NCBI GenBank assembly: GCA_016713425.1
Contig: JADJPE010000005.1
Coordinates: forward strand, 2,914,001 to 2,978,000
Source: Deltaproteobacteria bacterium
GTDB lineage: Bacteria > Myxococcota > Kuafuiibacteriia > Kuafuiibacteriales > Kuafuiibacteriaceae
DNA: 64,000 nt
Direction of reading: 5' to 3'
In this document: piece after piece, positions 51,772 through 60,601 of the stretch
Layout: every line of letters starts with the position of its first letter
How positions within the stretch are numbered: position 1 is the stretch's first letter
Program-made: the position numbers and the translations under genes
Notes under the pieces: generated by a model
The model's input: only the letters and a program-made list of their open reading frames with translations
Databases searched by the model: none
What the model was told of the DNA's origin: nothing

Positions 51772-52152
51772 ATGATGCTACCGATCGATACGCACGTCCT
51801 TTTCGTCGTTCTGGGGCTTGTGGTGGGCGCGCTTGCTGGGCTTCTTGGGATTGGTGGAGGCATCGTCGTTGTGCCTTTCCTCGTGTACGGACTCGGTTGG
51901 CCGGAACAGGTGGCGCATGGAACGACGCTTGCGATGTTGATGTTCCCGGTTGGATTCTTGAGTGCTTGGCAGTACCACCGGCGAGGGGAAGTTCGGGCCA
52001 AAGCGGCCGCGATCATGTTCGCGAGTTTTCTTCCCGGTGGCTATCTCGGCGGCCTTCTTGCTCAAGACATCTCGTCGACCGACTTACGTCGTTTGTTTGG
52101 CGCATTTGCGCTGCTTGTTGGATTTCGAATGTGGCGCGCGCCCCCCACGTGA
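51772..52152 (+). CDS. Half-length TauE/SafE family protein, second of a pair
   Basis: A 126-residue membrane protein from ATG 51772. LLGIGGGIVVVPFLVYGLGW is the TauE motif. Its sequence parallels its neighbour (both have GTxLAML in the next helix), so it is a paralogue rather than a fragment of the same frame. Together they make one eight-helix unit. The tail is short. It is not a pseudogene: each frame is complete with its own start and stop. Confidence 0.8.
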   Translation: MMLPIDTHVLFVVLGLVVGALAGLLGIGGGIVVVPFLVYGLGWPEQVAHGTTLAMLMFPVGFLSAWQYHRRGEVRAKAAAIMFASFLPGGYLGGLLAQDISSTDLRRLFGAFALLVGFRMWRAPPT

Positions 52153-52275
52153 TCGTCCTTTGCCTCGCATCCCACACGCCGAGCAAATCGCAAAGGGCGA
52201 GGTGGCGTCAGGCTCCGGGAACGGGGCGCCGGCCGCAGGTTGCGCTCAGCGCAGCGAAGTAGGATATTTCCACCT

Positions 52276-53835
52276 ATGCGTTACCTAGGGCCTTGGGTGA
52301 CCACTGCCTTCGTGCTGGCTGCGCGGCCGGCGCTCAGCATCACAGTCGACGACCCGGAAAACTTCGAGGTCGTCGGCACGTGGTCCGGCGCATCGCTCGG
52401 AGTTCCCGGCAACCTCGGCGCGCTGATGTTCTCGCCGAACGGCGATACTCTGTACATCGTTGGCAATTCGGAGGCGTCGAACAGCGCTGTCTATGCCCTT
52501 CCCGTCGTCCGAGACCCGGTGAGCCGTCGGGTCACGGGGTTTGGGGCCGCGAGTCTGTCGTTTCAGGGCGAGCCGAGCACGCCCGGGATCGATACGGGCC
52601 TTGAAGTCGGTCCCGACGGGACGCTTTTCTATACGTACTGGCAGGCCCACATCCTTGCCCAACGAACGGTCACCGCGAGCACCACCGAGGTGGCGTTCGA
52701 CATGACCCCGACCGGGGTTCCGGTTTCAGTGGCGGGTCTGACGTTCTCGCCCCGCATGCTCGATCTGGCGACCAACTACGGGATGCTACAAGTCAGCTCC
52801 TGGCAGGGACAGAACGTCTACAATGTCCCGCTGACGCCGACCGGCGGCGGCGTCTTCGCGCCCGGCGCCGCCGAGCGTTTCGTCTCGCTCCCGCAGCAAG
52901 GAACGGGCGCCATCCAATACGTTCCTCGCGGCCTTTTCGCGGGCAACATGATGTACGTGAATTGGAACTATGGTGAAGTTCGCATGGTCGTGATCGACCG
53001 CGAATCGGGCCTCCCCATCGACGACTTGACGGGGCGACCAACGTTGGGAACGACGACTCCGCGAGACATTCGTTTCGCGCATGACATGGGCGTAGGTCCT
53101 TGGGGTCTCGAGTTCGATCCGCTGACGCTCGACTTCTTCGTGGCGACTTGGCAAGGAACGCCTGGAAACACCGTCATCCAATTCAGCGGCCCCGGTTTTT
53201 CGAACCGGCCTCCGGTCGCTCTGCCGCAGACGGTCCAGACGAACCGCGATGAGCCGGTGACCATCAGGCTTGCGGGGACCGACGCCGACAGTGACCCGCT
53301 CACGTTCAGCGTCGCTGAACCGCCCTCGCATGGAACGCTGACGGGCGTCCCCCCGGACGTGGTGTACACGCCGAATGCGGCCTACGTGGGCCCCGACCAA
53401 TTCACGTTCACAGCGTCGGATGGTCGCGACGTTTCGGGGCCGGCGACGGTCAGCATGACCGTCGTGGAAGGATCCGCCATCGACGCAGGCATGGACGCCT
53501 CCGTACCCCGCGATGTCGATGTCGATGTCGATGTCGATGTCGATGCCGATGCCGATGTCGATGCCGATGCCGATGTCGACGCCTCGGATTGGCCCGACGC
53601 AGCCAGCGGCCAGGTCGTGAATGTTCTCGGTAGCGACGAGGGATGCGCCTGCGCGTCGACAGCGTCGCTTGAACCTCGTGGTTCGATTGGCCGCGTTGTT
53701 CCGAGCCTGCTCTTGGGTTCGCTACTGATCATCCTGCTTCGAGTCCGATCGTCGAGGACGAGGCGCCGGCCACGGCACGCGTTGCGCAACGAGGCGCGGT
53801 GCGAGAGAAGGCTCGCAGGAGGTGCGGTTCGATGA
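52276..53835 (+). CDS. Surface beta-propeller protein with MYXO-CTERM-like anchor
   Basis: A 519-residue exported protein from ATG 52276; the signal peptide ends at ARPALS. The N-terminal 290 residues form a propeller (LMFSPNGDTLYIVGNSE, VGPDGTLFYTYW), followed by a tandem-95/cadherin-like beta domain (GTDADSDPLTFSVAEPPSHG). A repeated Asp-Val linker leads to a C-terminus of the myxosortase type: GCACAS, a hydrophobic run (VVPSLLLGSLLIILL), then an Arg-rich tail. This anchor is special to Myxococcota and supports the lineage call. Its stop overlaps the start of the next gene, with which it must be translated. Confidence 0.83.
   Translation: MRYLGPWVTTAFVLAARPALSITVDDPENFEVVGTWSGASLGVPGNLGALMFSPNGDTLYIVGNSEASNSAVYALPVVRDPVSRRVTGFGAASLSFQGEPSTPGIDTGLEVGPDGTLFYTYWQAHILAQRTVTASTTEVAFDMTPTGVPVSVAGLTFSPRMLDLATNYGMLQVSSWQGQNVYNVPLTPTGGGVFAPGAAERFVSLPQQGTGAIQYVPRGLFAGNMMYVNWNYGEVRMVVIDRESGLPIDDLTGRPTLGTTTPRDIRFAHDMGVGPWGLEFDPLTLDFFVATWQGTPGNTVIQFSGPGFSNRPPVALPQTVQTNRDEPVTIRLAGTDADSDPLTFSVAEPPSHGTLTGVPPDVVYTPNAAYVGPDQFTFTASDGRDVSGPATVSMTVVEGSAIDAGMDASVPRDVDVDVDVDVDADADVDADADVDASDWPDAASGQVVNVLGSDEGCACASTASLEPRGSIGRVVPSLLLGSLLIILLRVRSSRTRRRPRHALRNEARCERRLAGGAVR
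53511..53580. repeat. 6-bp repeat gatgtc coding Asp-Val steps
   Basis: Eleven or so copies of gatgtc or gatgcc, in frame, giving an Asp-Val/Asp-Ala linker before the anchor. Confidence 0.92.
53817..53823 (+). promoter_or_regulatory. Strong ribosome binding site AGGAGGT
   Basis: Placed within the 3' end of the upstream gene, eight bases before ATG 53832. It selects that ATG over the upstream in-frame start at 53799. Confidence 0.85.
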
Positions 53836-55985
53836 GGCTGAGGTTGAACGCGGCTGGAGCGACGGTTGTGTCATTGCTCGCGACCATCGCGGGGTGTGAC
53901 GCCTGTGGGGAGCCGAAGAGCCCGCCCGTCAACGGATGTGTCGACGCGGACGGCGATGGCTACGGCCCAGGCTGTTCACTTGGACCGGACTGCGACGACG
54001 CCGACCAGCGACGGAACACCTCGTGCGACTGCGCGAAGCCCAACCCAGGGTGTCCGTGTTCTCCGGGGGCGTCTGCGCGCTGCTACGATGGACCTACGGA
54101 AACATTGGGCAATGGGCTCTGCCGAACGGGCACAGTTACCTGCGGTGCGGATGGCCGTTTCGGCAGCTGCGAGGGCCAGATCGTGCCCAGAAGCGGTGAG
54201 ATCTGTAACGAGGCCGACGATGATTGCGACGGCGAGGTGGACGAAGGCGCGCTGTTTGCGTGCGGGGACTGCCGGCCGAATTGCCACGCGGTGAGCTCGG
54301 GACCAGGCGGTCGCCATCCCTTCCCGCCACCGGACACAACCAACGCATCGGGCGTCATCCTGGATCCAGATGGAAACCTCGTGCTCGACACGCAGGCGGT
54401 CGAGACGCAGTACCACTTTCTCTACGTCGCGAATGCCGCCGAGGGGACGGTCTCGAAGGTCGACACTCGATCCCTCGCCGAGGTCGGGAGATACATATCC
54501 GCGCTCTCCAACGCAGGGGTGGCGACGGGCGGAAGCGCGTCGCCGTCACGGACCGCGATCGACGTGTTCGGAGATTGCTGGGTCGCAAATCGTGCTCATG
54601 TCACGGACGGAGACAAACAGGGTTCGGTCACGAAGATCGCATCGGATGGATGTGTTGATCGCAACGCGGACGGCGTGATCACGACCTCCGCCGACCTGGA
54701 CGGAGACGGGCACATCAGCACCGACCCAGCGTTCGTTGATCCGGCCGGGCTCGGGCGACTCGAGTACTACGGCGACGCCGACGAGTGCGTTCTGTTCACT
54801 GTCCCAATCGGGGGCCAGAACGCTGTACCTCGGGGACTCGCGGTCACGGGCAGCACGGAGCTTCATCCTTCTGGCAAGGTCTTCGTTGGAGCATTCGAGG
54901 AGCGGCGGGTGTACGTGCTCGACGGTCGGGATGGTTCAATGATTGCGCTTTCGAACAACCCGATTCAGATCGACATCGAGCCCTACGGCGCGGCGCTCGA
55001 ATCTCAGGGGAACGTTTGGCTGACGGCCGTTGGCACACCCAGCATTCAGGCCGTGCGAATCGATGAGGGCGGTCTGATTAAGTCCCAGGTTTTCACAGCT
55101 TCGAATCCGAACCTGGGTGGATACGGCATCGCCATCGATCACCGCGATCGTGTGTGGATCGGAGGCTACCCGGGGACGTCGGTGTCTCGATTCTCGCCGA
55201 CTCAGTATAGTGCTGAGGGCCTACCGACCAGCGGAAACTGGGAGTCTGTCGACTTGGGCGCCGGTTCGCCATGCGCCAGCTCTGCGACGCGCGGGATCAC
55301 CGCTCACGGCGACCAGGACGGGAACACATGGATCTGGGCCGGATTCACGAGTGGATGCGTCGGGGTGCTGAACGCCGACACGATGATGATCCGCGAGGTC
55401 TTCAAACCTCAGGGCGCTTTCACCTTCATCGGCGTCGGCCCGGACTTCCTCAACGACCCACGCACGCAATCGACCCATCTCTGGGCGATTAGCCAGGCCG
55501 CCACGGGCGTCAACGGTGTCGGGGAGGCCGTCCGGATCACGTACGACTACGCAGGCTCTGGCGTTCTCGAGTATGATCGAGTCCCAGTCGGAGTTGGGCC
55601 CTACACCTATTCTGATTTCACGAGCTACAGCCTGAGAAACTTCGGTACGCGCTCCGGAACCTATTCGATCGTTCTTCCCGGTTGCTCGTTCGCCGCTCCA
55701 TGGGAGCGGCTCCTGTGGACTGCCGTGTTGCCGCCAGATACCCAAGTTTGCCTGCGGGCCGTCGCGCTCGACACCGATGATCTTCAGGCTGTTGGCATTG
55801 GCGCGACGCTTCCGGTCTGCGTCGCGTATCCCGGCGGGCCTCAAGAGACCGATGTCTCGGCGTTGCCATCGTCGACTTTCATGCGGGTCGAGCTCACGCT
55901 CACGCGCCTATCGTCGAGCAGCGACTCGAGCCCGATGGTTTCGCATCTCGAGGCGCAGTTCTCCTGCCTCATGCCAGACCTTTAG
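53832..55985 (+). CDS. Lipoprotein with MopE-like metal-binding repeats and propeller domain
   Basis: A 717-residue protein translationally coupled to the preceding gene by ATGA. The signal peptide ends in TIAGCDAC (lipoprotein). Residues about 30-130 hold MopE/Stigma-like repeats (DADGDGYGPGC, GPDCDDAD, CNEADDDCDGEVDEG), which bind Ca2+ or other metals in some families. The rest is a propeller with YVTN/NHL-like segments (FLYVANAAEGTVSKVDT, HPSGKVFVGAFEERRVYVLD). It sits on the outer surface, probably with the MYXO-CTERM protein as partner. Function unknown. Confidence 0.82.
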   Translation: MRLRLNAAGATVVSLLATIAGCDACGEPKSPPVNGCVDADGDGYGPGCSLGPDCDDADQRRNTSCDCAKPNPGCPCSPGASARCYDGPTETLGNGLCRTGTVTCGADGRFGSCEGQIVPRSGEICNEADDDCDGEVDEGALFACGDCRPNCHAVSSGPGGRHPFPPPDTTNASGVILDPDGNLVLDTQAVETQYHFLYVANAAEGTVSKVDTRSLAEVGRYISALSNAGVATGGSASPSRTAIDVFGDCWVANRAHVTDGDKQGSVTKIASDGCVDRNADGVITTSADLDGDGHISTDPAFVDPAGLGRLEYYGDADECVLFTVPIGGQNAVPRGLAVTGSTELHPSGKVFVGAFEERRVYVLDGRDGSMIALSNNPIQIDIEPYGAALESQGNVWLTAVGTPSIQAVRIDEGGLIKSQVFTASNPNLGGYGIAIDHRDRVWIGGYPGTSVSRFSPTQYSAEGLPTSGNWESVDLGAGSPCASSATRGITAHGDQDGNTWIWAGFTSGCVGVLNADTMMIREVFKPQGAFTFIGVGPDFLNDPRTQSTHLWAISQAATGVNGVGEAVRITYDYAGSGVLEYDRVPVGVGPYTYSDFTSYSLRNFGTRSGTYSIVLPGCSFAAPWERLLWTAVLPPDTQVCLRAVALDTDDLQAVGIGATLPVCVAYPGGPQETDVSALPSSTFMRVELTLTRLSSSSDSSPMVSHLEAQFSCLMPDL

Positions 55986-56074
55986 CCTACGGCGACACCG
56001 ACTCGGTGGTTGACAAGATTCTGGCGGACCTCCGGGGCGCGGCCTCTCCCGTGGGCCCAGCTCACGTCTTAGGC

Positions 56075-58093
56075 TCAGATGCCCCAGTTCGGGATGCACG
56101 CGACCCAAGTCGATCCCGTGTTGGTGTATGCGGTCGGGGGATTGTCGGCTGAGGTGTCGATCGACTGCGCGCTTGCACCCATGCTGAAATCCGATGTCCC
56201 GCGAGGCCAACCCGGGCTGCAGCTCACTCGGGTCGTGGCCGCGCGGCCGGTGACGGTGTTGTGATGTACCGAGAAGTTGGAGGCGTCTTCGATGGTGAGT
56301 CCTTGTTGAGGGTTGGCGGTCGTATGGTGGTGCACTGATCCTCCACGAACCGGCGCCGAATACCAGGGATCCGAGCCGATGAGGATCCCGAACCCGCACG
56401 CCTTGGATGGCCCGCAATCGATGTGGTTCCCGGAGAAGTCGGCGCCTGTGTAATTGCCGCTCGTTGCCCCCGGCCAGGCCTGAATCATGAGCGCAGCATA
56501 GGAGCCGCTCGCTGGATCTGCGGTATGGCGGATAACGTTCCGTTGAACAACGCAGTTTGCACACCCGCCAAAGATGAGATCGATGTCGGTGTTGTCGATG
56601 ATCTCATTGTCCACGAAGGTCGAGTTTGGATAGTCGTGAACTGTGATTCCATCCGCCCACATGAACGATCGATTGTGCACGCCGTTGAAAGCGATCGTGT
56701 TGTTCGCGATGTAGACGTTCGAACCTGAGCCGCTGACTTCCATCGCGGTGCCGCAGAGCGCATTCTTCGAAACACTGTTGGTCACTCGGCATTGGGATCC
56801 AACGCGCATGTTGTAGCCGTATCCGATGGAGCCTTGGGCGCAGGCGTTGTACGCTGGCGTGCCTCCTCGCCCCTGTCGATTCCCATCGATGACGATGTGG
56901 TCCATGGTGCTGCCCGTCGCGAACAGATCGATGATCCCACCGGACCGATAGAGCGCCGGATCGGCGATGAGCTCCGCGCACCCGCTCGCTCCGCTGACGG
57001 CGCATTTCGGGCTGCTCGCTGCACGACCCTCGGTGCTCAACGTGATCGCGCGCTGAGTGATGGTCACCGCATTCCTCATCATGTACCGGCCTGCCGGCAA
57101 CGCGAGGACTTGTCCGGCGGGCGTTTGGTCTATGCAACCTTGGATGATGCCCGAGGCGTCGTCGGGTCGACCATTGAGGGGCCTAAGAGCGTCGCATACG
57201 CGCGTGTTCGGGTCGACGGCGCCCGCGACCTGGATCGTGACTTTCGGCGTCATCGCACCAAACCACGTGACGGCCTCCTGAAGCATTCGCCACTGAAAAT
57301 CGTACGCGCCGGAGGTGGCGGGGGCGCGGATGTTGAATCGGAACGTCTTCGATTGCCCAGACGAGACCCGATCGGATGCATCGAGAAGCACGCGCCCAAG
57401 GCCCCACACGCCGTTGTCTTGGGGTGCTTGCGAACCGAGGCGATAGTTGGTCGCCGCCGTCCAGACCTCACTGCCCGTATTTCGGAACGTCACAGACACG
57501 GCTGCCGTCTGTCCCGGGGTGAGCCGGCTCGGAAAATCCATGCTCACGTACGCGGCGTCGCGCGGCGGGCCGTTCGCGGGCGGAGGCGTCGGCGGAGGCG
57601 CGACTGAACCTTCAATCACTTTCGGCGAACCGCTCAGGAGCGGATTGATGACGCCGGGCGTATTGACAGGGTAGTTGATCGCGAAGGCATAGATGACGTG
57701 GCGTTGACCATCGAACAGCCGAGCCGGGAGCTCATAGTTGAAGCCGTGCGCCGCAAATCCTCCGCACGCCGCGCCGACGGCCGGTTCACGAACTTGGTTG
57801 GCCACCGTGTGTCCGACGAATGCGCCGGTGTCCTCGTAGAAGTGAATGGCCAACGGGACGCTGAGGTCATTCGGATCGCAGGTCCATCCCGATGTCATAC
57901 GGCCGCTGATGCCATCATGCCAGCCGAACGGCTCAGGGTTCGCGCTCGCGGCGTCGCCCGTCACCGAGACTTCGTCGGTCGCTGCTGGACCGCCGCACCC
58001 TCCGGCCATCGGCCAGCTCAAGAGTGATACCGACAATACACCCCAACGAGGCGCGAGACGCGCGCGGTGGGGACGTGCGAGACTTCGTTTCAC
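56075..58093 (-). CDS. Lipoprotein: NBR1-like Ig domain fused to a right-handed beta-helix
   Basis: A 672-residue protein from GTG 58093, chosen because of the AAGGAGGG site at 58099-58106. Lipobox MAGGCGG. The N-terminal domain (GWHDGISGRMTSGWTCDP) is a small beta fold of unknown kind, then comes an Ig domain of the NBR1/FxFG type (TPGQTAAVSVTFRNTGSEVW), then 350 residues of right-handed parallel beta-helix with repeating HIVIDGN, VYIANNTIAFNG and VVQRNVIRH turns. Beta-helices often bind or cleave polysaccharides, but no catalytic residues could be named. Located on the surface. Confidence 0.8.
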   Translation of the reverse strand: MKRSLARPHRARLAPRWGVLSVSLLSWPMAGGCGGPAATDEVSVTGDAASANPEPFGWHDGISGRMTSGWTCDPNDLSVPLAIHFYEDTGAFVGHTVANQVREPAVGAACGGFAAHGFNYELPARLFDGQRHVIYAFAINYPVNTPGVINPLLSGSPKVIEGSVAPPPTPPPANGPPRDAAYVSMDFPSRLTPGQTAAVSVTFRNTGSEVWTAATNYRLGSQAPQDNGVWGLGRVLLDASDRVSSGQSKTFRFNIRAPATSGAYDFQWRMLQEAVTWFGAMTPKVTIQVAGAVDPNTRVCDALRPLNGRPDDASGIIQGCIDQTPAGQVLALPAGRYMMRNAVTITQRAITLSTEGRAASSPKCAVSGASGCAELIADPALYRSGGIIDLFATGSTMDHIVIDGNRQGRGGTPAYNACAQGSIGYGYNMRVGSQCRVTNSVSKNALCGTAMEVSGSGSNVYIANNTIAFNGVHNRSFMWADGITVHDYPNSTFVDNEIIDNTDIDLIFGGCANCVVQRNVIRHTADPASGSYAALMIQAWPGATSGNYTGADFSGNHIDCGPSKACGFGILIGSDPWYSAPVRGGSVHHHTTANPQQGLTIEDASNFSVHHNTVTGRAATTRVSCSPGWPRGTSDFSMGASAQSIDTSADNPPTAYTNTGSTWVACIPNWGI

Positions 58094-58098
58094 GAGAT

Positions 58099-58106
58099 CC
58101 CTCCTT
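58099..58106 (-). promoter_or_regulatory. Ribosome binding site AAGGAGGG deciding the start of the beta-helix gene
   Basis: On the minus strand, five bases before GTG 58093. It argues against the upstream ATG 58135. Confidence 0.8.
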
Positions 58107-58310
58107 CGGACGCGAAGCCCCAGACGAAGTGCCAAAGCGGAGGAGCCGCTCTGTCGTGAGGGGCTGGGCTCCTCTCTTCATACGCTCACATGCTTGAGCC
58201 CCCAACCAAAGTCTTCGCGGCTTGGTGGACGATCTCGTGGACCAGCAGCCGATGCGCGCGTTTCGCGATGGACCACGGCAAGGAAGTGTCTCTGGGCGGA
58301 TATCTTGCGG

Positions 58311-59339
58311 CTAGTCGCCGACGATGACGCGGACGGGGCGCGATGCGCCCAGCCACGTGAGGTCGATGTCCACTTGGCCGGGACTGATTCCGCTGATCGA
58401 GAGCAGATGATGGTTGGGGAGGAACACGAGTGTCTCCTGAAAGCCAGTGGGCGCCGAAGCTGCGAGCCCGTTGGCGAAGGACGCGGCGATCACGCGCTCA
58501 TGGTCGTCGAAACCCAGCACGGCGAGGGTTCGCGTGCGCCCCGTGGGAAGCATGATCGGGGGGGTGACTTCCGCCGGCGCAGGGTCAGTCAGAAACGTAC
58601 GCGCGCCGAAGAGCCGAAGCGTGCGCGCCGATGGGATCTCGTCGGTGACTTCGATCTCGACCTCCGGGCCCAAACCGGACGAAACAAGAACGGATCCTGT
58701 CTGATAGCCGAGGACACATCGCACCCGGCTCGATGTGGACGAGAGGGCGCTTTCGATCGCGAGCGTATCGGGCTGGCTCGTCGACCAGTGGGCCGCCCCA
58801 TAGCCCAAGAGAAGCGAATCGCTTGCATCCCGCAGCTCGACGTCGAGAAACAATGAGACCGAAGCGTGAAGCAAGACGCCCTGCGCCATGACCTCTGACG
58901 CAAGCGCGGTTTCGATCGAGCCGATGAGCATCGAACCGATGGGTTCGATCCGAGCAGCTTCGACCGCGCTGAGCAGGATACTTCCTTGTTGGTCGACGTG
59001 ATCCACGACCCGGAGCGTGGCCTGACCAGGCTGCATCGCTCGAACGACAACTGGGTTTGCCAGGGTGTCGATCGCGAAGATCCCCGCGGGCTCGAATGAC
59101 ACGCGCGCGATCTCCACACGCCCACCCGATGATGTCGTACCCTTTAGCCGGACCTGAATGTCGAGCGATGCGCCCACAGCGACGGGTCGGTCGAGCAAGA
59201 GATCGCTGCCGTCCTCCGCGATACTCGTGAACGTAAACGCATCGTCGTTTGAGGCGCCTGCGCAGCCGACGCACCATCCGTGGAGGAGGGCGATGGCGAG
59301 GACCGTTGGGCATGCCACTCGGGCCGGCGATGCGGTCAC
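58311..59339 (-). CDS. Lipoprotein with beta-sandwich repeats, unknown function
   Basis: A 342-residue protein from GTG 59339. The lipobox is GWCVGCAG. Its body is beta-rich and made of Ig-like segments (ASLDIQVRLKGTTSSGGRVE, then GQATLRVVDHVDQQGS). No family was recognised, but the pattern is that of bacterial Big-type Ig repeats. Its start overlaps the stop of the upstream dnaJ-like gene by 4 bp, so translation is coupled, an odd partnership for a surface protein. Confidence 0.7.
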   Translation of the reverse strand: MTASPARVACPTVLAIALLHGWCVGCAGASNDDAFTFTSIAEDGSDLLLDRPVAVGASLDIQVRLKGTTSSGGRVEIARVSFEPAGIFAIDTLANPVVVRAMQPGQATLRVVDHVDQQGSILLSAVEAARIEPIGSMLIGSIETALASEVMAQGVLLHASVSLFLDVELRDASDSLLLGYGAAHWSTSQPDTLAIESALSSTSSRVRCVLGYQTGSVLVSSGLGPEVEIEVTDEIPSARTLRLFGARTFLTDPAPAEVTPPIMLPTGRTRTLAVLGFDDHERVIAASFANGLAASAPTGFQETLVFLPNHHLLSISGISPGQVDIDLTWLGASRPVRVIVGD

Positions 59340-60439
59340 GTGACCTCCGGTCCTTGGTCCGGTCCCTGGTCCGGTCCTTGGTCTGGTCCTTGGTCTGAGT
59401 TGTTGTCGTCGCGACCGTGTTTGCGTGGGTGGCGTTCGTCGTACGCTTGCTTGATTTCGCGCAGGAGCCGGAGCTCGGTCTCTGTGAGGTCATCAGGGAT
59501 GATGACTCTGATTCGCACGTAGAGATCGCCTGGTTCGTTCTGCTTTCCGGGCTTGTTCGGTATGCCCTGACCTTTCAGGCGGAGTTTCTGGCCGGTCGAC
59601 GCGCCTTCGGGGATGCGTACGCGGATCGTGCCGGTCGGAGTGACGACGTCGTTCGTCGCTCCGAGGGCCGCGTCCCACGGAAGGAGCTCGAGGTCGGTGA
59701 TGAGATCCTTGCCTTGGACTTCGAACCGGGCATGTGGCTTGAATCGAAGCGTGACGAGCACATCGGGATCGTTGAGCCGCATCTGATCGCCGTCCCTTGC
59801 GCCGATCGGGATGCGGATCTTGAAGCGAGACTGCTCCTTGGTCTTCCGGAGTGGACGCTCGAGGAGCACGCTCATCGTGGTCCCGGTGAATGCGGTCTCG
59901 AGCGGAATGTTCAGGGTAACGTCCTGGGGCGGCTCGGGCTGCCTGCGACCGAGGAGGTCGTCCACACCCAGCCTGATGTCCTCGAAGCCGAGGTCCCCCG
60001 CGAAGCCGCGTGGGCGCTTCTTCTTCGAGCGCTCATCGTGCGTGGTTGACGACGAGGAATTGGAGGCGCCCGAGTCCGCATCGGAGTCAGGGCCCGAGGG
60101 CGAAGGCTGATGCGGATGCGGGTTTCGGGGCGGCGGACGCGGCGCGGCAGACCCAGGATGAGGCTTTCGGTTGCTCGTGGACGCAGTGTGAGCCGTCTTG
60201 CGGCGGGTTGCGTCGTATCTGGACCGCTTGTCCCGATCTCGGAGAACGTCGTAGGCTTCTCGCAAGCGGCGAAACTGCTCGTCGGCGTCCGGCGCATCGC
60301 TGACGTCGGGATGGACGGCACGGGCCTTCTTTCGGAACGCGGCAAGGATCTCTCCGTGCGAAGCGGAGCTCTTCACGTCGAGGATTGCGTAGAAATCATC
60401 TTCGCCTCGTGAGCTCATGTCTTGGGCGCTGGCGGGCAT
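59336..60439 (-). CDS. CbpA-type J-domain co-chaperone
   Basis: A 367-residue protein from ATG 60439. The J domain (about residues 14-80) has the HPD motif in AVHPDVSD and matches DnaJ family proteins that stimulate DnaK. There is no Cys-rich zinc finger, so it belongs to the type II, CbpA-like class. The C-terminal half has two beta-sandwich substrate-binding domains (VTLNIPLETAFTGT, VLVTLRFKPHARFEV, GDLYVRIRVIIPDDL) and ends in a repeated Asp-Gln-Gly-Pro tail from a 12-bp repeat. It acts in the cytosol on unfolded proteins. Confidence 0.88.
   Translation of the reverse strand: MPASAQDMSSRGEDDFYAILDVKSSASHGEILAAFRKKARAVHPDVSDAPDADEQFRRLREAYDVLRDRDKRSRYDATRRKTAHTASTSNRKPHPGSAAPRPPPRNPHPHQPSPSGPDSDADSGASNSSSSTTHDERSKKKRPRGFAGDLGFEDIRLGVDDLLGRRQPEPPQDVTLNIPLETAFTGTTMSVLLERPLRKTKEQSRFKIRIPIGARDGDQMRLNDPDVLVTLRFKPHARFEVQGKDLITDLELLPWDAALGATNDVVTPTGTIRVRIPEGASTGQKLRLKGQGIPNKPGKQNEPGDLYVRIRVIIPDDLTETELRLLREIKQAYDERHPRKHGRDDNNSDQGPDQGPDQGPDQGPEVT
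59348..59397. repeat. 12-bp repeat at the 3' end of the J-protein gene
   Basis: Four copies of ggtccttggtct-like sequence, coding DQGP on the minus strand as the C-terminal tail. Confidence 0.88.
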
Positions 60440-60601
60440 TCTGGCCATCCCCCGGTTTAGAGGAAGCATCAATCGGAGACGAGAAGCAAGCCAGGTGGGT
60501 GTAGGGAGTCAGCCCACCGCTTGGCGCCTTTCACCGCCCCCCTGACCCGTGCAGTACGTTTGTTTGACTTTTGGCGCGGGAGGCTTCGAACATCGTTCGC
60601 G

